Origin: Strigamia acuminata
Taxonomy: Eukaryota; Arthropoda; Chilopoda; Geophilomorpha; Linotaeniidae
NCBI GenBank assembly: GCA_949358305.1
Contig: OX442322.1
Location: 5,208,001 to 5,272,000 of the forward strand
Length of the DNA: 64,000 nt
Direction of reading: 5' to 3'
The notes under the pieces were generated by a model that worked only from the letters and a program-made list of their open reading frames with translations, searched no databases and had not been told where the DNA came from. Position numbers and translations under genes: made by a program. The number at the start of each line of letters is the position of its first letter. Position 1 is the first letter of the stretch. Shown in pieces: positions 24,179 through 34,239 of this stretch.

Positions 24179-25535
24179 ATGGCAAATAAGTTCGACAGAA
24201 TGGACATCCATTCAACCGACTCTTCGTCCGATGAGTTCGAGGTGCCAGTGTACAAGCCGCCCGAACAAGCAGAGGCAGCACAACCAGATTCGATGCAGTT
24301 ATGGAACTGGTACGATCGAACACTGGACCCGAGGAACCCGATGCCGGTGTTAGGCAAACCGATCAATCTCGAGGATTTGGTTTCGTTCGAACGCCCATTT
24401 ACCAACCGACGGAGGCAACAGGGACCAAAACAGCTGGACCCAGCCGATCCAAAATACGTTAAAAAACGAAACCGCCAGGAGAGGCGCAAGCGTAATCGAA
24501 CGATAGTGCGACAAAGTGATGGAGACGAGAAGAGGAAGCTGACCCCGAGAGGATTAAAAGTAATAAGGGACCAGGCAGACCGATCAGTTCGGAGGAACAA
24601 TCGTCGTCTGTCTGAGATTACCGACGAGCGGGGAAATCTGACGGCGGCGATTGTTCCACTCCAACCCAAAGGAGGGAAGGCGTGTTTATGATGCGTATAA
24701 AGCAGCATCGCAGAAGCTTTTGCTCGAGGAGGCGAAGTTGAAGAATAGAATGGCGCGTGCAAAAGAGCTTGGGAGACGCACTCTACTCTACGATCCGAGG
24801 ATAAATCTTCCGCCACCACCGAAAGATTACAGAGTCGGCATGCCCTTCGACAAGCAGATGCGAGCGCTAGAGATTTGGTATGCCACTTATGCCAAACAAC
24901 CAGACGAGCCGTTGTATATCTCGAAAATTTGTCCTCACATTGTCGTACGCCGTAGAGAAATATTATCTCTTGGAGCCTTAATGCCAGGTACAGTGTCCTG
25001 GGTACACGACACTATCATCGATGTGTACCTTGGGATGATAATGGAAAGACATCCTCAGGTTTTTGCGTATCCAGTTTCGGTAGTCGAAAGATTGATGTCA
25101 GCCGCGGATAAACCAAGTACGTGGCGCTGGTATAAAGATTTGGTGGACAAGCCAAATGACAGCCACACCATTTGGTTTTTCCCAATACCCACTGAATTTC
25201 ATTGGATGATCTACGTATACGACCGTAGTCGTGTCCCAAATAACGTAGGATTTTATGATTCTTCGTCCGAGCCGACTAAAGAACATTTTCAATATTGGTG
25301 TAATATCAAATTGAATTTGAGAGGCGCGGGATTTGTGTTCCCGAAGTATCAACGATGGTTCCCGCCGAAGGCCCCGCAACTCGATGGAGATAGTTGCGGG
25401 CCGATGATACTCCATTTCGCCCGCCGATATCTCGACGAGCGAGATCTAATGAAGTTAGCGGACGGAACAGAGCTAAGAACGAGAATTCTGTATGAGATTC
25501 ATCACGGGGAGTTCGAGCCGTTTGATGAGGTTTAA
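24179..25535 (+). pseudogene. U third gene: Ulp1/SENP-like C48 cysteine protease, one frameshift
   Basis: The N-terminal half (ATG at 24179) is acidic then strongly basic (KKRNRQERRKRNR, a possible nuclear signal). The frame shifts between about 24660 and 24690 (AAAGGAGGGAAGG, one-base indel), and the second half runs to 25535. It carries a C48 (Ulp1/SENP) fold: SWVHDTIIDVYL matches the family's W-x2-D-x2-I signature. The catalytic His is in TEFHWMIYVYD (25200), Asp in GFYDSS, the oxyanion Gln and nucleophile Cys in PQLDGDSCGPM (Cys codon 25395). All four residues are present, so the domain was under selection until recently. Known C48 enzymes cleave SUMO-like proteins or viral precursors; the target here is unknown. 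It lies in the env position, same strand as pol, and has a visibly higher GC content than gag/pol, suggesting capture. Confidence 0.8.
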
Positions 25536-25907
25536 GGGAAGAGAAGATGAATTTTGATTTTGATAATTTAATTTTGACAAAATTTTCTTTTGACTTACGT
25601 TTTTTTTGTTAGACTTTTCAAATATGTAAAAATAAACAATGGAAAAGCAAATATTGTATTAGTGATATTAAGTTAGTTTAAGTTGAATTATTTTATGAGT
25701 TGATTGGAATGGTAACATTGGAATAAAAGGGAGTGAAACCAACTCCAGAATGATTTAAGTTTGAATAATAACTGTGGAACAACTGAGTGATAACTTATGA
25801 AAGTTAGAAATAGCCGAACATTCATTCAGAATGTCCGATTTAAAAAAGACACCTGTCTGGTAGCGAAGTTTGTATTTTGGGGTCCAAAACACAGCAAAAA
25901 AGGGAGT
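25536..25907 (+). other. U 3' untranslated region and polypurine tract
   Basis: AT-rich, no gene seen. Ends with AAAAAAGGGAGT (25896-25907) immediately before the LTR's TGTCACGTG, a normal gypsy-type plus-strand primer. Confidence 0.65.
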
Positions 25908-26189
25908 TGTCACGTGTACGAACCGTGCCAATTAATGCGCGATTCGTAACACGTAATTCGAGTTATTATTAGTTAAAGTTGCTAAATTTCGGCCACAGAT
26001 GGCGCTGACGGTTGGATTCCGTCATCGCCATGTGATGGACCGATCAATTCAATTATGGGGTTTATGGCAGATTTGCTATAAATAAGGAGCCCGCACTAAG
26101 ACAGGTCTCTAATCACTTTGCTTTTCAGAATCTAGAGAGTCTAATGTCGCCTCAATAAAGAGAGCGGCTGCCGACTATAACCTGCAACA
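25908..26189 (+). repeat. U 3' LTR (282 bp)
   Basis: TGTCACGTG...CTGCAACA with promoter parts in order: a CAGATGGCGCTG motif, TATA box (GCTATAAATAAGG near 26080), and AATAAAG polyadenylation signal near 26153. Only one copy is present in the window. Confidence 0.75.
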
Positions 26190-26667
26190 GTTAAACACGA
26201 TTTAGATTATCACACAGTTGTTTAATAACCCAATTTATAAAGGTTGTACAATTTAATAAGAATGTAAAATGATAGTTTATCCAAATAACATTCCAAACTG
26301 TTTGAGAATAAATGTAACTGAATTTAAAAGGGATCGAACAAACTTAGTTTGTCCGGTCAAATAAAATAGACTTGAATTTAAAACAAAATAAACAGTCTCA
26401 TTCTTTCTCTTCTCATGTTCACTCATTCCCCAAATAAAACAGCGTTGCGTGAGTTTCCAATTAGGCCCAGAAACCACGTAACAATATAAATATGACCAAA
26501 TAATAAAATACTCTATCGAATATTTTAACTTATCGCAACAAATTCATTTTTTAATATAAATTTCGATACTCTTCATATCAAAGTGTCCCCCGGTGTTGAG
26601 ATTTTCAATCACTACACCCGTTAGACATGTAAATAATTACAGTCTCCAAGTTTTTGCATAAAACTTA
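26190..26667 (-). other. G 3' untranslated region remnant
   Basis: Non-coding sequence between U's LTR and the end of G's integrase. On the minus strand it holds CGGGGGACACTTTGAT (about 26592-26577), matching the internal polypurine-like tract of R1. G's true 3' polypurine tract and LTR start are not recognisable and appear lost. Confidence 0.55.
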
Positions 26668-28418
26668 TTAATTCCAACAAAACTTTGAGGCTTTGCCATG
26701 TTGTTGGTAAGGTTTCTTAAACACTGCGGAAATATTTCCCACGAAATTTTCATCCGAATATTTGGGATTCGGCCTTCGCTCTCGTCGAGGTCGAAGGCTA
26801 GTTCGCGGAACTACCGGTTGGGGTTTGCGGGGTTTTCGAGGCGGTTTCTTTGGAACTTTGCCTCTTTTTAACGCCGCTTTCCTTTCCATAGCAGTTAATC
26901 GTTGTCTATGTCTATGTTTAGACCTAATGGGCGCAGATTTGTCAATTTGCACCGAAGTTGAGTCGGATAATTCCATTGGAATTTCTGAGGAAGTTTCAGG
27001 AATTAATTCCATTTCTTCAGCGTCCGGAAGTTGATTACTTTCGTCCATCCATTTAGGATTTTCTTGAGGCGAGTAAGAGGCGGACTTTTGTCCTACTTTC
27101 CAAGTCTCAATCGGGTATGAGGGCGTATAGGGGTACAACGCTTTAATGTTCACTGATTTTTCGATCGAACCATCAGCTAATTTGCGTAATTTATACGCTC
27201 CGCCTGGAAGTACTTTAGTAATTTCCCACGGACCATCTCTCGTCTCAGCGAAACCAGCGGAGATATTTTTATCTGCGCACGAGAGAATGTGAGTTTGTTT
27301 CCAAACTAGATCTCCAACTTCAAACTCCGTAATTACGAACTTTTGTTCGTGTATTTTTCGATGTCGTTCAAAATTCAATTGAATTCTGCGATGCATCTCT
27401 TGATGCGATCTGCGCAATACATCCAATAGTACTCTGACATATTTCTCTGGATTGTTCTTGTCAAATGGATTAGCATGTTTGATGATCCTTGGGTCGAAGG
27501 GTAATGTTACGATTCTCCCCGTGTTAAGTAACATCGGGCTTGAGCCCGTTGTCGCCGAGACATTATTTCGCATCGCGAACGCGAATTCGTCTAAACAACG
27601 TGGCCATTGCGTGTGCACATCTGTGTACAAAGCCAGCATGGTTTTGATGTCCCTATTGGCTCGCTCTGTCGGGTTCGCCTGGGCATGGTACGTGCTCGTA
27701 TGAGCCGGGCGAATGTTGTACATTTCGCAATACTGATTGTAAATATCGGAAACAAATTGTTTTCCGTTATCGCTCACAATCTTTTTGGGGTGTCTCCATC
27801 TGTTTGTAACAGATCTTAATTCTTGAACGCAATTAGCGCTCGTGGCTTTGGTCAAAGCCTTAATTTCAACGAACTTGGTACAATTGTCAATAATGACAAA
27901 GATATACTGGTTTTGGGACCTTCCCGCAGGTTTTGGGCCCATCAAGTCCATGTTAATACATTCCCAAGGATTGGTCATGTTGTGGGGTGTGTAAGGAGCT
28001 GCGTGCCTTTTCTGTTGAATAGGCTTGTACTGGGCACAGTGCGTGCAGCTTTTAACGTAGTTCCTAACACTTCTACTCATACCAGGCCAGAAATATATTA
28101 AACAAGTTTTCTCAAGCGTCTTACTCATCCCAGCGTGACCGCTTAGGGGGTGGCCATAACAAGCGACGAGTACTCGTTTTACGAGTGCACTGGGTACAAC
28201 GGCTTTAAAGCCGTTTCCCGAATCGTTTAATTCCTCTTCAAACGAAGGGTTAAAATAGATGATCATCTGATCACCATCTTTTTCTTTTCTGTCCAAACAA
28301 TAGTTTTTGACTTTGTTTTTCCACTCTTTTATTTCAGATTGTCGTATCCCAACAACCTTGTCATTCAATAAATATTCCCGAATGCGTTTGCATTCAGTAT
28401 CTAGCAACTGAGCATCTA
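26668..28418 (-). pseudogene. G integrase
   Basis: Minus-strand frame of about 580 codons, entered by a frameshift near 28420-28430 relative to RNase H. Zinc-binding residues lie in HPLSGHAGMSKTLEK and CTHCAQYK. Catalytic core: Asp in CINMDLMGPKP, Asp in IVSDNGKQFVSD, Glu in NPTERANRDIK. A C-terminal region (FEVGDLVWKQ, GPWEITKVLPGGAYKL) resembles the GPY/F module, followed by a basic Arg/Lys/Pro-rich tail. It would insert element cDNA into the genome, but the upstream frameshift prevents normal Gag-Pol synthesis. Confidence 0.88.
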
Positions 28419-28871
28419 TTATTTCTCTCCTTGTAGGAGGTACTTCTTAAGTACTTCTGTCAACGCACTGTACAAGGTTTCTTGTACTTCCTCCCCCTCC
28501 CTTTCTTCAGAACATTCTTTAGAATTTTCTGAAAAATAGGAACGCATACTAGCCAAAAATTCTCGTTTTTCTGGGGCACGATTTAATGAAACAGAAGGAT
28601 TTCCGTCCCATTCAGGCCAGTATTGTTTAATTTCGACAGGTTCCACATGATCTTGAAGAGGAATGTCTTCCTCTGTTAGTGGGGCTCTAGAAAGTGCATC
28701 TGCAACTTGATTAGCAGCACCTTTTCAAAAAACAATTTTAAAATTTCCACATTGGATTCTTAAGGCCCATCGGCCAAATTTCCCAGATGGTTCAGGCGTT
28801 CGCATCAACCATTTCAGTGCTTCAGCATCTGACTCTAAAGTGAACGTACCATATTCGAGATATGGTTTAAA
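28419..28871 (-). pseudogene. G RNase H / connection region, broken
   Basis: Same frame as the reverse transcriptase but after a TGA at 28872-28874; a second TGA lies at 28725-28727. The residues between (YLEYGTFTLESDAEALKWL, GKFGRWAL, ADALSRAP) are typical of gypsy RNase H and its tether. Ends in TAA at 28419, where the frame shifts into integrase. Both TGA codons could derive from CGA, which fits decay by C-to-T change. Confidence 0.8.
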
Positions 28872-30143
28872 TCAATCGATAGCCCACACGACTGCGAGAC
28901 ATTCGAGTTCCGGCGTTGTATAACGCTTCTCCGCTCCACGTAAAACTCTGCTTGCATAAGCTACAGATCTGGGTACAGAAATGTTTTTCTGCTTCTTTTC
29001 GTCGAATATATCGACGTCTTGGCAAAGGACAGCTCCTAAGCCTTCATGAGAGGCGTCAGTCATGACGACAAATGGCAGAGTCATGTCCGGTTTGTGTAGA
29101 CAATTGTCGCCACAAAGTAGCTCTTTAATTTTATTAAAAGCTTCTGTCTGCTCATCTCCCCATTCAAATGGAGTTTTCTCATTCATCATACGTGTGTATG
29201 GTGCGGCAATAGTTCCGTGATTTGGAACAAACTTCTTGAAGAAGTTAGTCATGCCGTGAAAGCGCTGAATGTCTTTAGCACACGTGGGGGTGGGAAATTT
29301 CATAATCGCCGATATTTTATCGGGATCACCGAAGAGACCTTCGAGTTTAATCCAGTGGCCCAAGAATTTTAATTCTGTACGCCCAAAACGAGATTTTGCT
29401 TTATTTATTGTCATGTTGGCTTGGTTAAGCCTTTCTAGAACATCTCGAACGTGTTTGAGATAATCATCCCAATTATCTGAATACACAATTACGTCATCCA
29501 AATAGACTAACGCGTAGTCCTGTAAAGCTGAGCCTAAAATGCCTTCCATCAGACGCTGGAAAGTACAAGGCGCATTGCAAAGGCCAAACGGCATTCGCAC
29601 AAACTGGTATGGACCATTTGGCGTGTAAAATGCCGTCTTTGGGCGATCTTCTTTACACATCTCGACTTGGTAGTAACCTTTGACAAGGTCGATTGACGTA
29701 AAATACCTAGCAGGGCCAGTATTATGCAATAAAAGGTCAATGCTTGGCATTTGTATTACTTCGACTTCGGTGATGGCATTCAGCCACCTGTAGTCGATAC
29801 ACATCCTATACGAGCCGTCAGGCTTCGCAACAATGACTGGATGACTTATAAATGGCCCTTTGGCCTTTTCAATAAGTCCATCCTGTTCAAGTTCGGCAGC
29901 AAGTTTGGTCATAATGGCTCTCTTGGCCGGGTTATACATTCTATACTGCATTTTGGGCAATGAATGCCCTTCTTTGAACTTGATTCGATGCTGAGTCACG
30001 TTACTGCACCCAACTTGATCACGAAATACATTTGGTATCGCGTTGATCACTTCGCGAAGTGCTAATCGTTGTTCTGGAGTGCAGTCGCTCTCCTCAACTA
30101 ATTTCTCATCCCATGGTAACACGGGAGTGTCTGTTAGCTCGAT
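28872..30143 (-). pseudogene. G reverse transcriptase
   Basis: About 420 codons with gypsy motifs: MCIDYRWLNAITE, SIDLVKGYYQVE, RMPFGLCNAPCTFQ and the catalytic YLDDVIVYS, then FLGHWIKLEG and the start of RNase H (VVMTDASHEGLGAVLCQD). Continuous with the protease frame except for a TAA at 30144-30146. No stop inside this domain. Synthesises cDNA from element RNA when part of an intact Gag-Pol. Confidence 0.9.
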
Positions 30144-30868
30144 TTAGTCAACTGCAGTCGTTAGACTTTCTAAATACTCGAAAGTAATTCGATTCAACGG
30201 GGCAAGGGCCAAATTGGCTTCTTCCAACTCATAAGGGGCGGACCAATTGGGTTTATCTGCACAAGAGAACTCTTGGAGGTGGGGGTGTGGGCTGATCTTC
30301 TGCCTACGCATGAAATTGTGACCCAGTATCAAGCCACAAACTCGTTTTGCTAAAACGATGAAATTCATTGGCGTAAATTCATCAGCCCACTGTACGCACA
30401 AAGTTATTTGTCCGACAGGTTTGTGTGCTACGCCTACAGCATTAACCAACATGTTTCTGGGGGCCTCTTGTAAAAATTCGGGCAGAGCCTGAGTTTCAGA
30501 CAAAAGTTGTTCTCCAATGTAACATTGAGATGCTCCTTTATCCATGAGCGCGTTGTAGGTGAGCCCACCAATTGTGATCTTCATTCGAGGATCATCTTTA
30601 TTATTACCCAAAGTAATATTGTGCAAATTATTACCACCTATGACTCTGCTGAGTCGGCGGAGTCTACAGAATTTTTTCGTGTAGCACTTGTGAGGAAACA
30701 ATGTCAGATTTTTTAATTGTTCTGTCATTTCTTGCAAGTTCTCATCTACTCCGCCACTATGACTAGTGGCTACTTCAAGACACGTAGTGTCTACATCCAT
30801 AAATAAGGTCTCCGAGGTAGCATTAGCTACTTCTGGAGGATGGAATAAACCTTCGTCTCCCGGATCTA
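30144..30868 (-). pseudogene. G aspartic protease region
   Basis: Open in the -1 frame from the slippery site to the TAA at 30144. Retropepsin-like: ITIGGLTYNALMDKGASQCYI carries the active-site motif as Asp-Lys-Gly where Asp-Thr/Ser-Gly is normal, followed by CGLILGHNFMRRQK, matching the conserved I-L-G segment. The Thr-to-Lys change would be expected to impair catalysis, so this copy looks inactive beyond its stop codons. Confidence 0.75.
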
Positions 30869-33115
30869 GTTTTTTGAACTAGTAGCACTTGAATCTGTCG
30901 ATTCGGGCTTGATCAAAGTTTTGACCATTTCTGCCAACGAGTTGGTCAGCGAAGTTTGTAACCTATTTTCAAAAGTATTTAATTTCGCATCAAGTTTAGC
31001 ATCTAGTGTTGCATCCAACACTTCTTGAGTTATCCACCTATTATTAGGCCGTTTAGAAGTCGGATCCACAGTCGGGGAATCCAAAGTACCACGTTTTTGT
31101 AACTCTTCAGAGTTGAAATTTGTACGTGGTTTTGGATTTGTACATTCCCGACGCATATGTCCGGGCTGTTTACAGTTATAGCAGACTAATTGACCACGTC
31201 TGGTCTGATCTACTACCCCATTTATTAGATAAACGGCTTCACATTCCTCGGGTAACTCTTCATCACAAAAATTAAGTTGTTCTTGTGAATCCAAAGTTAG
31301 TGATTTAGCATTCGTCTTCGGTTGAGGACGGTTATCAGTTTTCCGAGGTGGGAAAACAACTAGATTGGAATTATTTTCCTTTACTCTATTAGCTGTACGA
31401 CTGTACAAGCTTTTGCTTTTTGTTACAGCGTTGTAAATCTCTGTTAGAGGTAAGTCCGCTAGGCCTTGCATATGCAAAAGCAAATCGTTAGCAGGAGTTA
31501 CACTCCCGATAAAAAGACTTCCAGCCCCTTTCGCGTCGAGGTTGTCTTGTAATATCCATAACTGGTAATATTTGTGCATAAAGTCGTAAAGACTTTCTGT
31601 TTCAAGTTGTCTCAACTTGGTCAGTTGGTTTGTCCGCTCTTGTCGAGTGGCCACAAACCTCTCTTTGAACGCTTGTTCAAATATATCCCAAGATGTGAAA
31701 TCTCCTCTCCTTTCATGGAACCAACCATGCGCTTGCTCGGTTAGATAACCAGCAACGCCTTTAATAAGCATGTCATCGAGTGACATGTTTCGCAGGAAAG
31801 CGACATTTTTTACAATAGTGAGAAAGCGTTCGCTTTCATCTGCCTTTCCGGAGAATACAGGAATATCTGGGGGCTTCAAACAGTTAGTTTGAGGGACAAT
31901 GGCGGAACTTTTTCCTGCCTGCATCAAAGTGTGCATGGTCGTGGCAATTGACGCGAGGTCATCAGCCGTCATTCCAAAGCTACTTGGAGGACGCGAATGG
32001 TCATTCGATAATCCTCCGGTGTTTGATTGACTCGAGTTATTTTGACTTGAGCCACCATTATTAGGGTTGAAAGTATTCGACCCTCCTTGATTTTGTCTGC
32101 TGTGGTTACCAGAATTCGAATGATTATTCGAATTACCTTGGTTCCCATAATTCGAATGATTATTAGAATTACTCCGATTGTTAAAATTCGGACGGTTGTT
32201 TGAATTTCCTGGACCACCAAAATTCGGACGGTAGTTCGAATTACTTGGTGTCCCCTGATTCAAATAATTATTGGAATCTCCTTGCATTTCAGGATTAGAA
32301 TGATTATTTAAATCATTCGTATCAATCGGGTTATTCGAGTTCGGAGGAACTGAGTGATCCTTTTGCATGTTATGTGCTGGATTAGAATTGTTTGCAAATC
32401 TAAAGTTTGGGTCGAAACGATTGTTTGGACCTCTTGTCGCATTTAAATTTGAATTCAAATTTCCAGCGAGATTCGGACAGCTAGTTGATCTGTTGGGGAA
32501 GCTTGGAGTGGGGTTGGCCATATTAGGTGGACCCATATTCGCTCTGTTGAACGTATTCTCAAAGTTTCCGGGATTAGTAAATCCCCTTTGTTGGTTGCGA
32601 GCGAAGTTATTCGCTCGTAATCGTTGTTGGAAAGCACGATTAAAATCTCCTGGTGTCAAAATCGATTGATTTTGACGTGTAGGTTGTGCAGTTTTATTTC
32701 TATATCTAGAAATAGGCGTCGAAGGAGTGGGACTAAAATTATTTAATCTTTGGCTGGCTGGGGAATTAGGTTGCTCCGACGTAGCACGACGCGCGTGCAC
32801 AAAATCTAATACTTCGGTCAATGATCTAAATTGGTTTGGGTTCAAACCGTGATCCTGACAAAATAGTAGACCGCCTCGGCCTAAATGAGAACCTTCAGGA
32901 ATACATTCCTCTTCTCCAGGCGGAGTAGGTTCACGTGGAATCCTATTTTCACCAGATGGTCCGGCTGTTTCATTTGAAACGCCATTGTGGACCGCGTGGT
33001 TTCCCACTTCTTCCATTCCATTAGTAACAGGTACAAACCCGGATAGATTCATTCCACCGGTCAAACAAGTTCTTTTTTTACCGCGGGTGTTCATGTGATG
33101 CTGATTACTAGTCAT
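30866..33115 (-). CDS. G Gag with capsid domain and CCHC zinc knuckle
   Basis: 749 residues from the ATG at 33115 (an open extension to 33172 lacks ATG). Order: N-terminal module GGLLFCQDHGLNPNQF; a long Asn/Ser/Gly/Pro-rich region with NSNNRPNF-type repeats; a capsid-like region starting CLKPPDIPVFSGKADESERF and including WDIFEQAFKERFV (retrotransposon Gag family); knuckle CYNCKQPGHMRREC; and a C-terminal tail NNRWITQEVLDATL with a possible short coiled coil. Forms the particle and binds element RNA. No stops, unlike pol in the same element. The N-terminal module and tail are shared with R1's Gag. Confidence 0.87.
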   Translation of the reverse strand: MTSNQHHMNTRGKKRTCLTGGMNLSGFVPVTNGMEEVGNHAVHNGVSNETAGPSGENRIPREPTPPGEEECIPEGSHLGRGGLLFCQDHGLNPNQFRSLTEVLDFVHARRATSEQPNSPASQRLNNFSPTPSTPISRYRNKTAQPTRQNQSILTPGDFNRAFQQRLRANNFARNQQRGFTNPGNFENTFNRANMGPPNMANPTPSFPNRSTSCPNLAGNLNSNLNATRGPNNRFDPNFRFANNSNPAHNMQKDHSVPPNSNNPIDTNDLNNHSNPEMQGDSNNYLNQGTPSNSNYRPNFGGPGNSNNRPNFNNRSNSNNHSNYGNQGNSNNHSNSGNHSRQNQGGSNTFNPNNGGSSQNNSSQSNTGGLSNDHSRPPSSFGMTADDLASIATTMHTLMQAGKSSAIVPQTNCLKPPDIPVFSGKADESERFLTIVKNVAFLRNMSLDDMLIKGVAGYLTEQAHGWFHERRGDFTSWDIFEQAFKERFVATRQERTNQLTKLRQLETESLYDFMHKYYQLWILQDNLDAKGAGSLFIGSVTPANDLLLHMQGLADLPLTEIYNAVTKSKSLYSRTANRVKENNSNLVVFPPRKTDNRPQPKTNAKSLTLDSQEQLNFCDEELPEECEAVYLINGVVDQTRRGQLVCYNCKQPGHMRRECTNPKPRTNFNSEELQKRGTLDSPTVDPTSKRPNNRWITQEVLDATLDAKLDAKLNTFENRLQTSLTNSLAEMVKTLIKPESTDSSATSSKN
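30869..30875 (-). promoter_or_regulatory. -1 ribosomal frameshift heptamer, G gag/pol
   Basis: On the minus strand A AAA AAC directly precedes the gag TAG stop. A -1 slip reads into CTA GAT CCG and the open protease frame. Same arrangement as in U but with a different heptamer. Confidence 0.8.
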
Positions 33116-34219
33116 AACTAAACTTAAACTAAGAAAATTTCCTAAGTCTGAGAGATAACGATGAAGTTGCAAACGTTCAGGAGGGTCGCAAACGAAGCAG
33201 TGGTCACACTATTCGAAAGGAAGTATGGGTACTTCAAGACACCTCTATGATTGGTCAAGCATCAACGCTAGTCTCGCGAGAGTCCAATCTCATTCGAGAT
33301 TGGTGGAAATCACTAAGTTCGTGGAACCTTAATCTGGTCAGATTTCAGGGTTATGACGTAGTCGCAAAACAACACGGATACTTTTCAAAGTATTCTAAAC
33401 ATTGCCAAATTTATTTAATAAAAATGACCTTTATGAGAATTTTAAAGTATTAAAACCCACAATTTTATAAGACGCGTCGAATCGTTTGATTCGACGGCTT
33501 CTCCGCACAACTTGGTTGCTAGGCAACACGACAGTGAGAATTTTCTTCGCTAAAATCCGAACGGAATTCCATTCGAAAAATTCGATTCCAACGCCTTGAA
33601 ATCACGATTTTTAACCAACATTTTAATGTAGATTACATTTGTAAAATACGGTAAACCATTTTGAAATAAAATATAAATTTTTAATTCCTTCGACAAAAAT
33701 GTCAATTTTTTCTTCTATTTATTTAGACAAATAAATTTAGGTTTTTAACTTGAAGTCTCAAGCAAAATTACTTATTTAGAACATTCTAAAATTAAAGCAA
33801 TTGTAAAATTGATAGAATTCTTTAAGAATTCCATCAAAATTGAACTTTTCAAAAATTAGGCCCAACCGCGTGGTTTTGTCATATTGTCGACGACAAAATG
33901 ATGCCACCCGGGCGGGGTCAACTTTAACAAGTTCGGGCAAGATTTTTCGTTCTCGGGGTTAGGCCTTTAGGCCTGACCACGCGGTAGAAATTATTATTTT
34001 GTTAAAACAAATAATTTCCACTGCGGAGAAAACAGAATAAAGTGAGTGACACTTATTATCTTTACAACAAGCTTTAAGACGAAAATAAAATATATTAGAC
34101 ACTTATAAATCTCAAACGAAATTTATTTTCTACACACAAAAATCACCGTAAAACGTTACACTATTCGAACCCACCATAGACATACAAAACTTCAAATTTT
34201 ATTTAAAATTTGGCAGCCT
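33116..34219 (-). other. G leader
   Basis: About 1.1 kb non-coding. Contains inverted repeats ACCGCGTGGT (33865-33874) and ACCACGCGGT (33976-33985), and a nested TTTTGTC/GACAAAA pair (33874-33880, 33892-33898), so the RNA can fold; a packaging or dimer signal is possible but unproven. Confidence 0.5.
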
Positions 34220-34237
34220 ATCTCGGTAGAACCTCCA
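34220..34237 (-). promoter_or_regulatory. G primer binding site, probably tRNA-Gln
   Basis: Minus strand TGGAGGTTCTACCGAGAT, two bases after the 5' LTR. Its complement ATCTCGGTAGAACCTCCA differs at one base from the 3' end of animal tRNA-Gln as I recall it (ATCTCGGTGGAACCTCCA). Confidence 0.65.
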
Positions 34238-34239
34238 CT

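Larger units (their letters stand above)
17524..26189 (+). mobile_element. U: Ty3/gypsy element with an extra Ulp1-like protease gene; 5' LTR missing
   Basis: Plus-strand element: leader, gag, pol in the -1 frame, a third gene, polypurine tract and a 282 bp 3' LTR (TGTCACGTG...CTGCAACA). No copy of that LTR is found upstream of gag, where the sequence meets G's LTR directly, so the 5' LTR was deleted together with part of G. Gag and pol are open, so the copy was probably active recently. Confidence 0.85.

Noticed and set aside
24139-24819. 226-codon minus-strand open frame
   Set aside because: Antisense shadow of the basic N-terminal half of U's third gene, which has C48 motifs on the plus strand.
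24179-25535. U's third gene as an env gene
   Set aside because: No signal peptide, no membrane segment and no furin-like site; it carries a C48 protease active site instead.
26190-26216. TGTGATAATC (minus) as the start of G's 3' LTR
   Set aside because: Resembles but does not match the 5' LTR start, although the LTR ends are nearly identical, and no polypurine tract precedes it.
34205-34237. Possible tRNA gene 3' end (ATCTCGGTAGAACCTCCA)
   Set aside because: Sits two bases from an LTR end with no cloverleaf upstream; it is a primer binding site.
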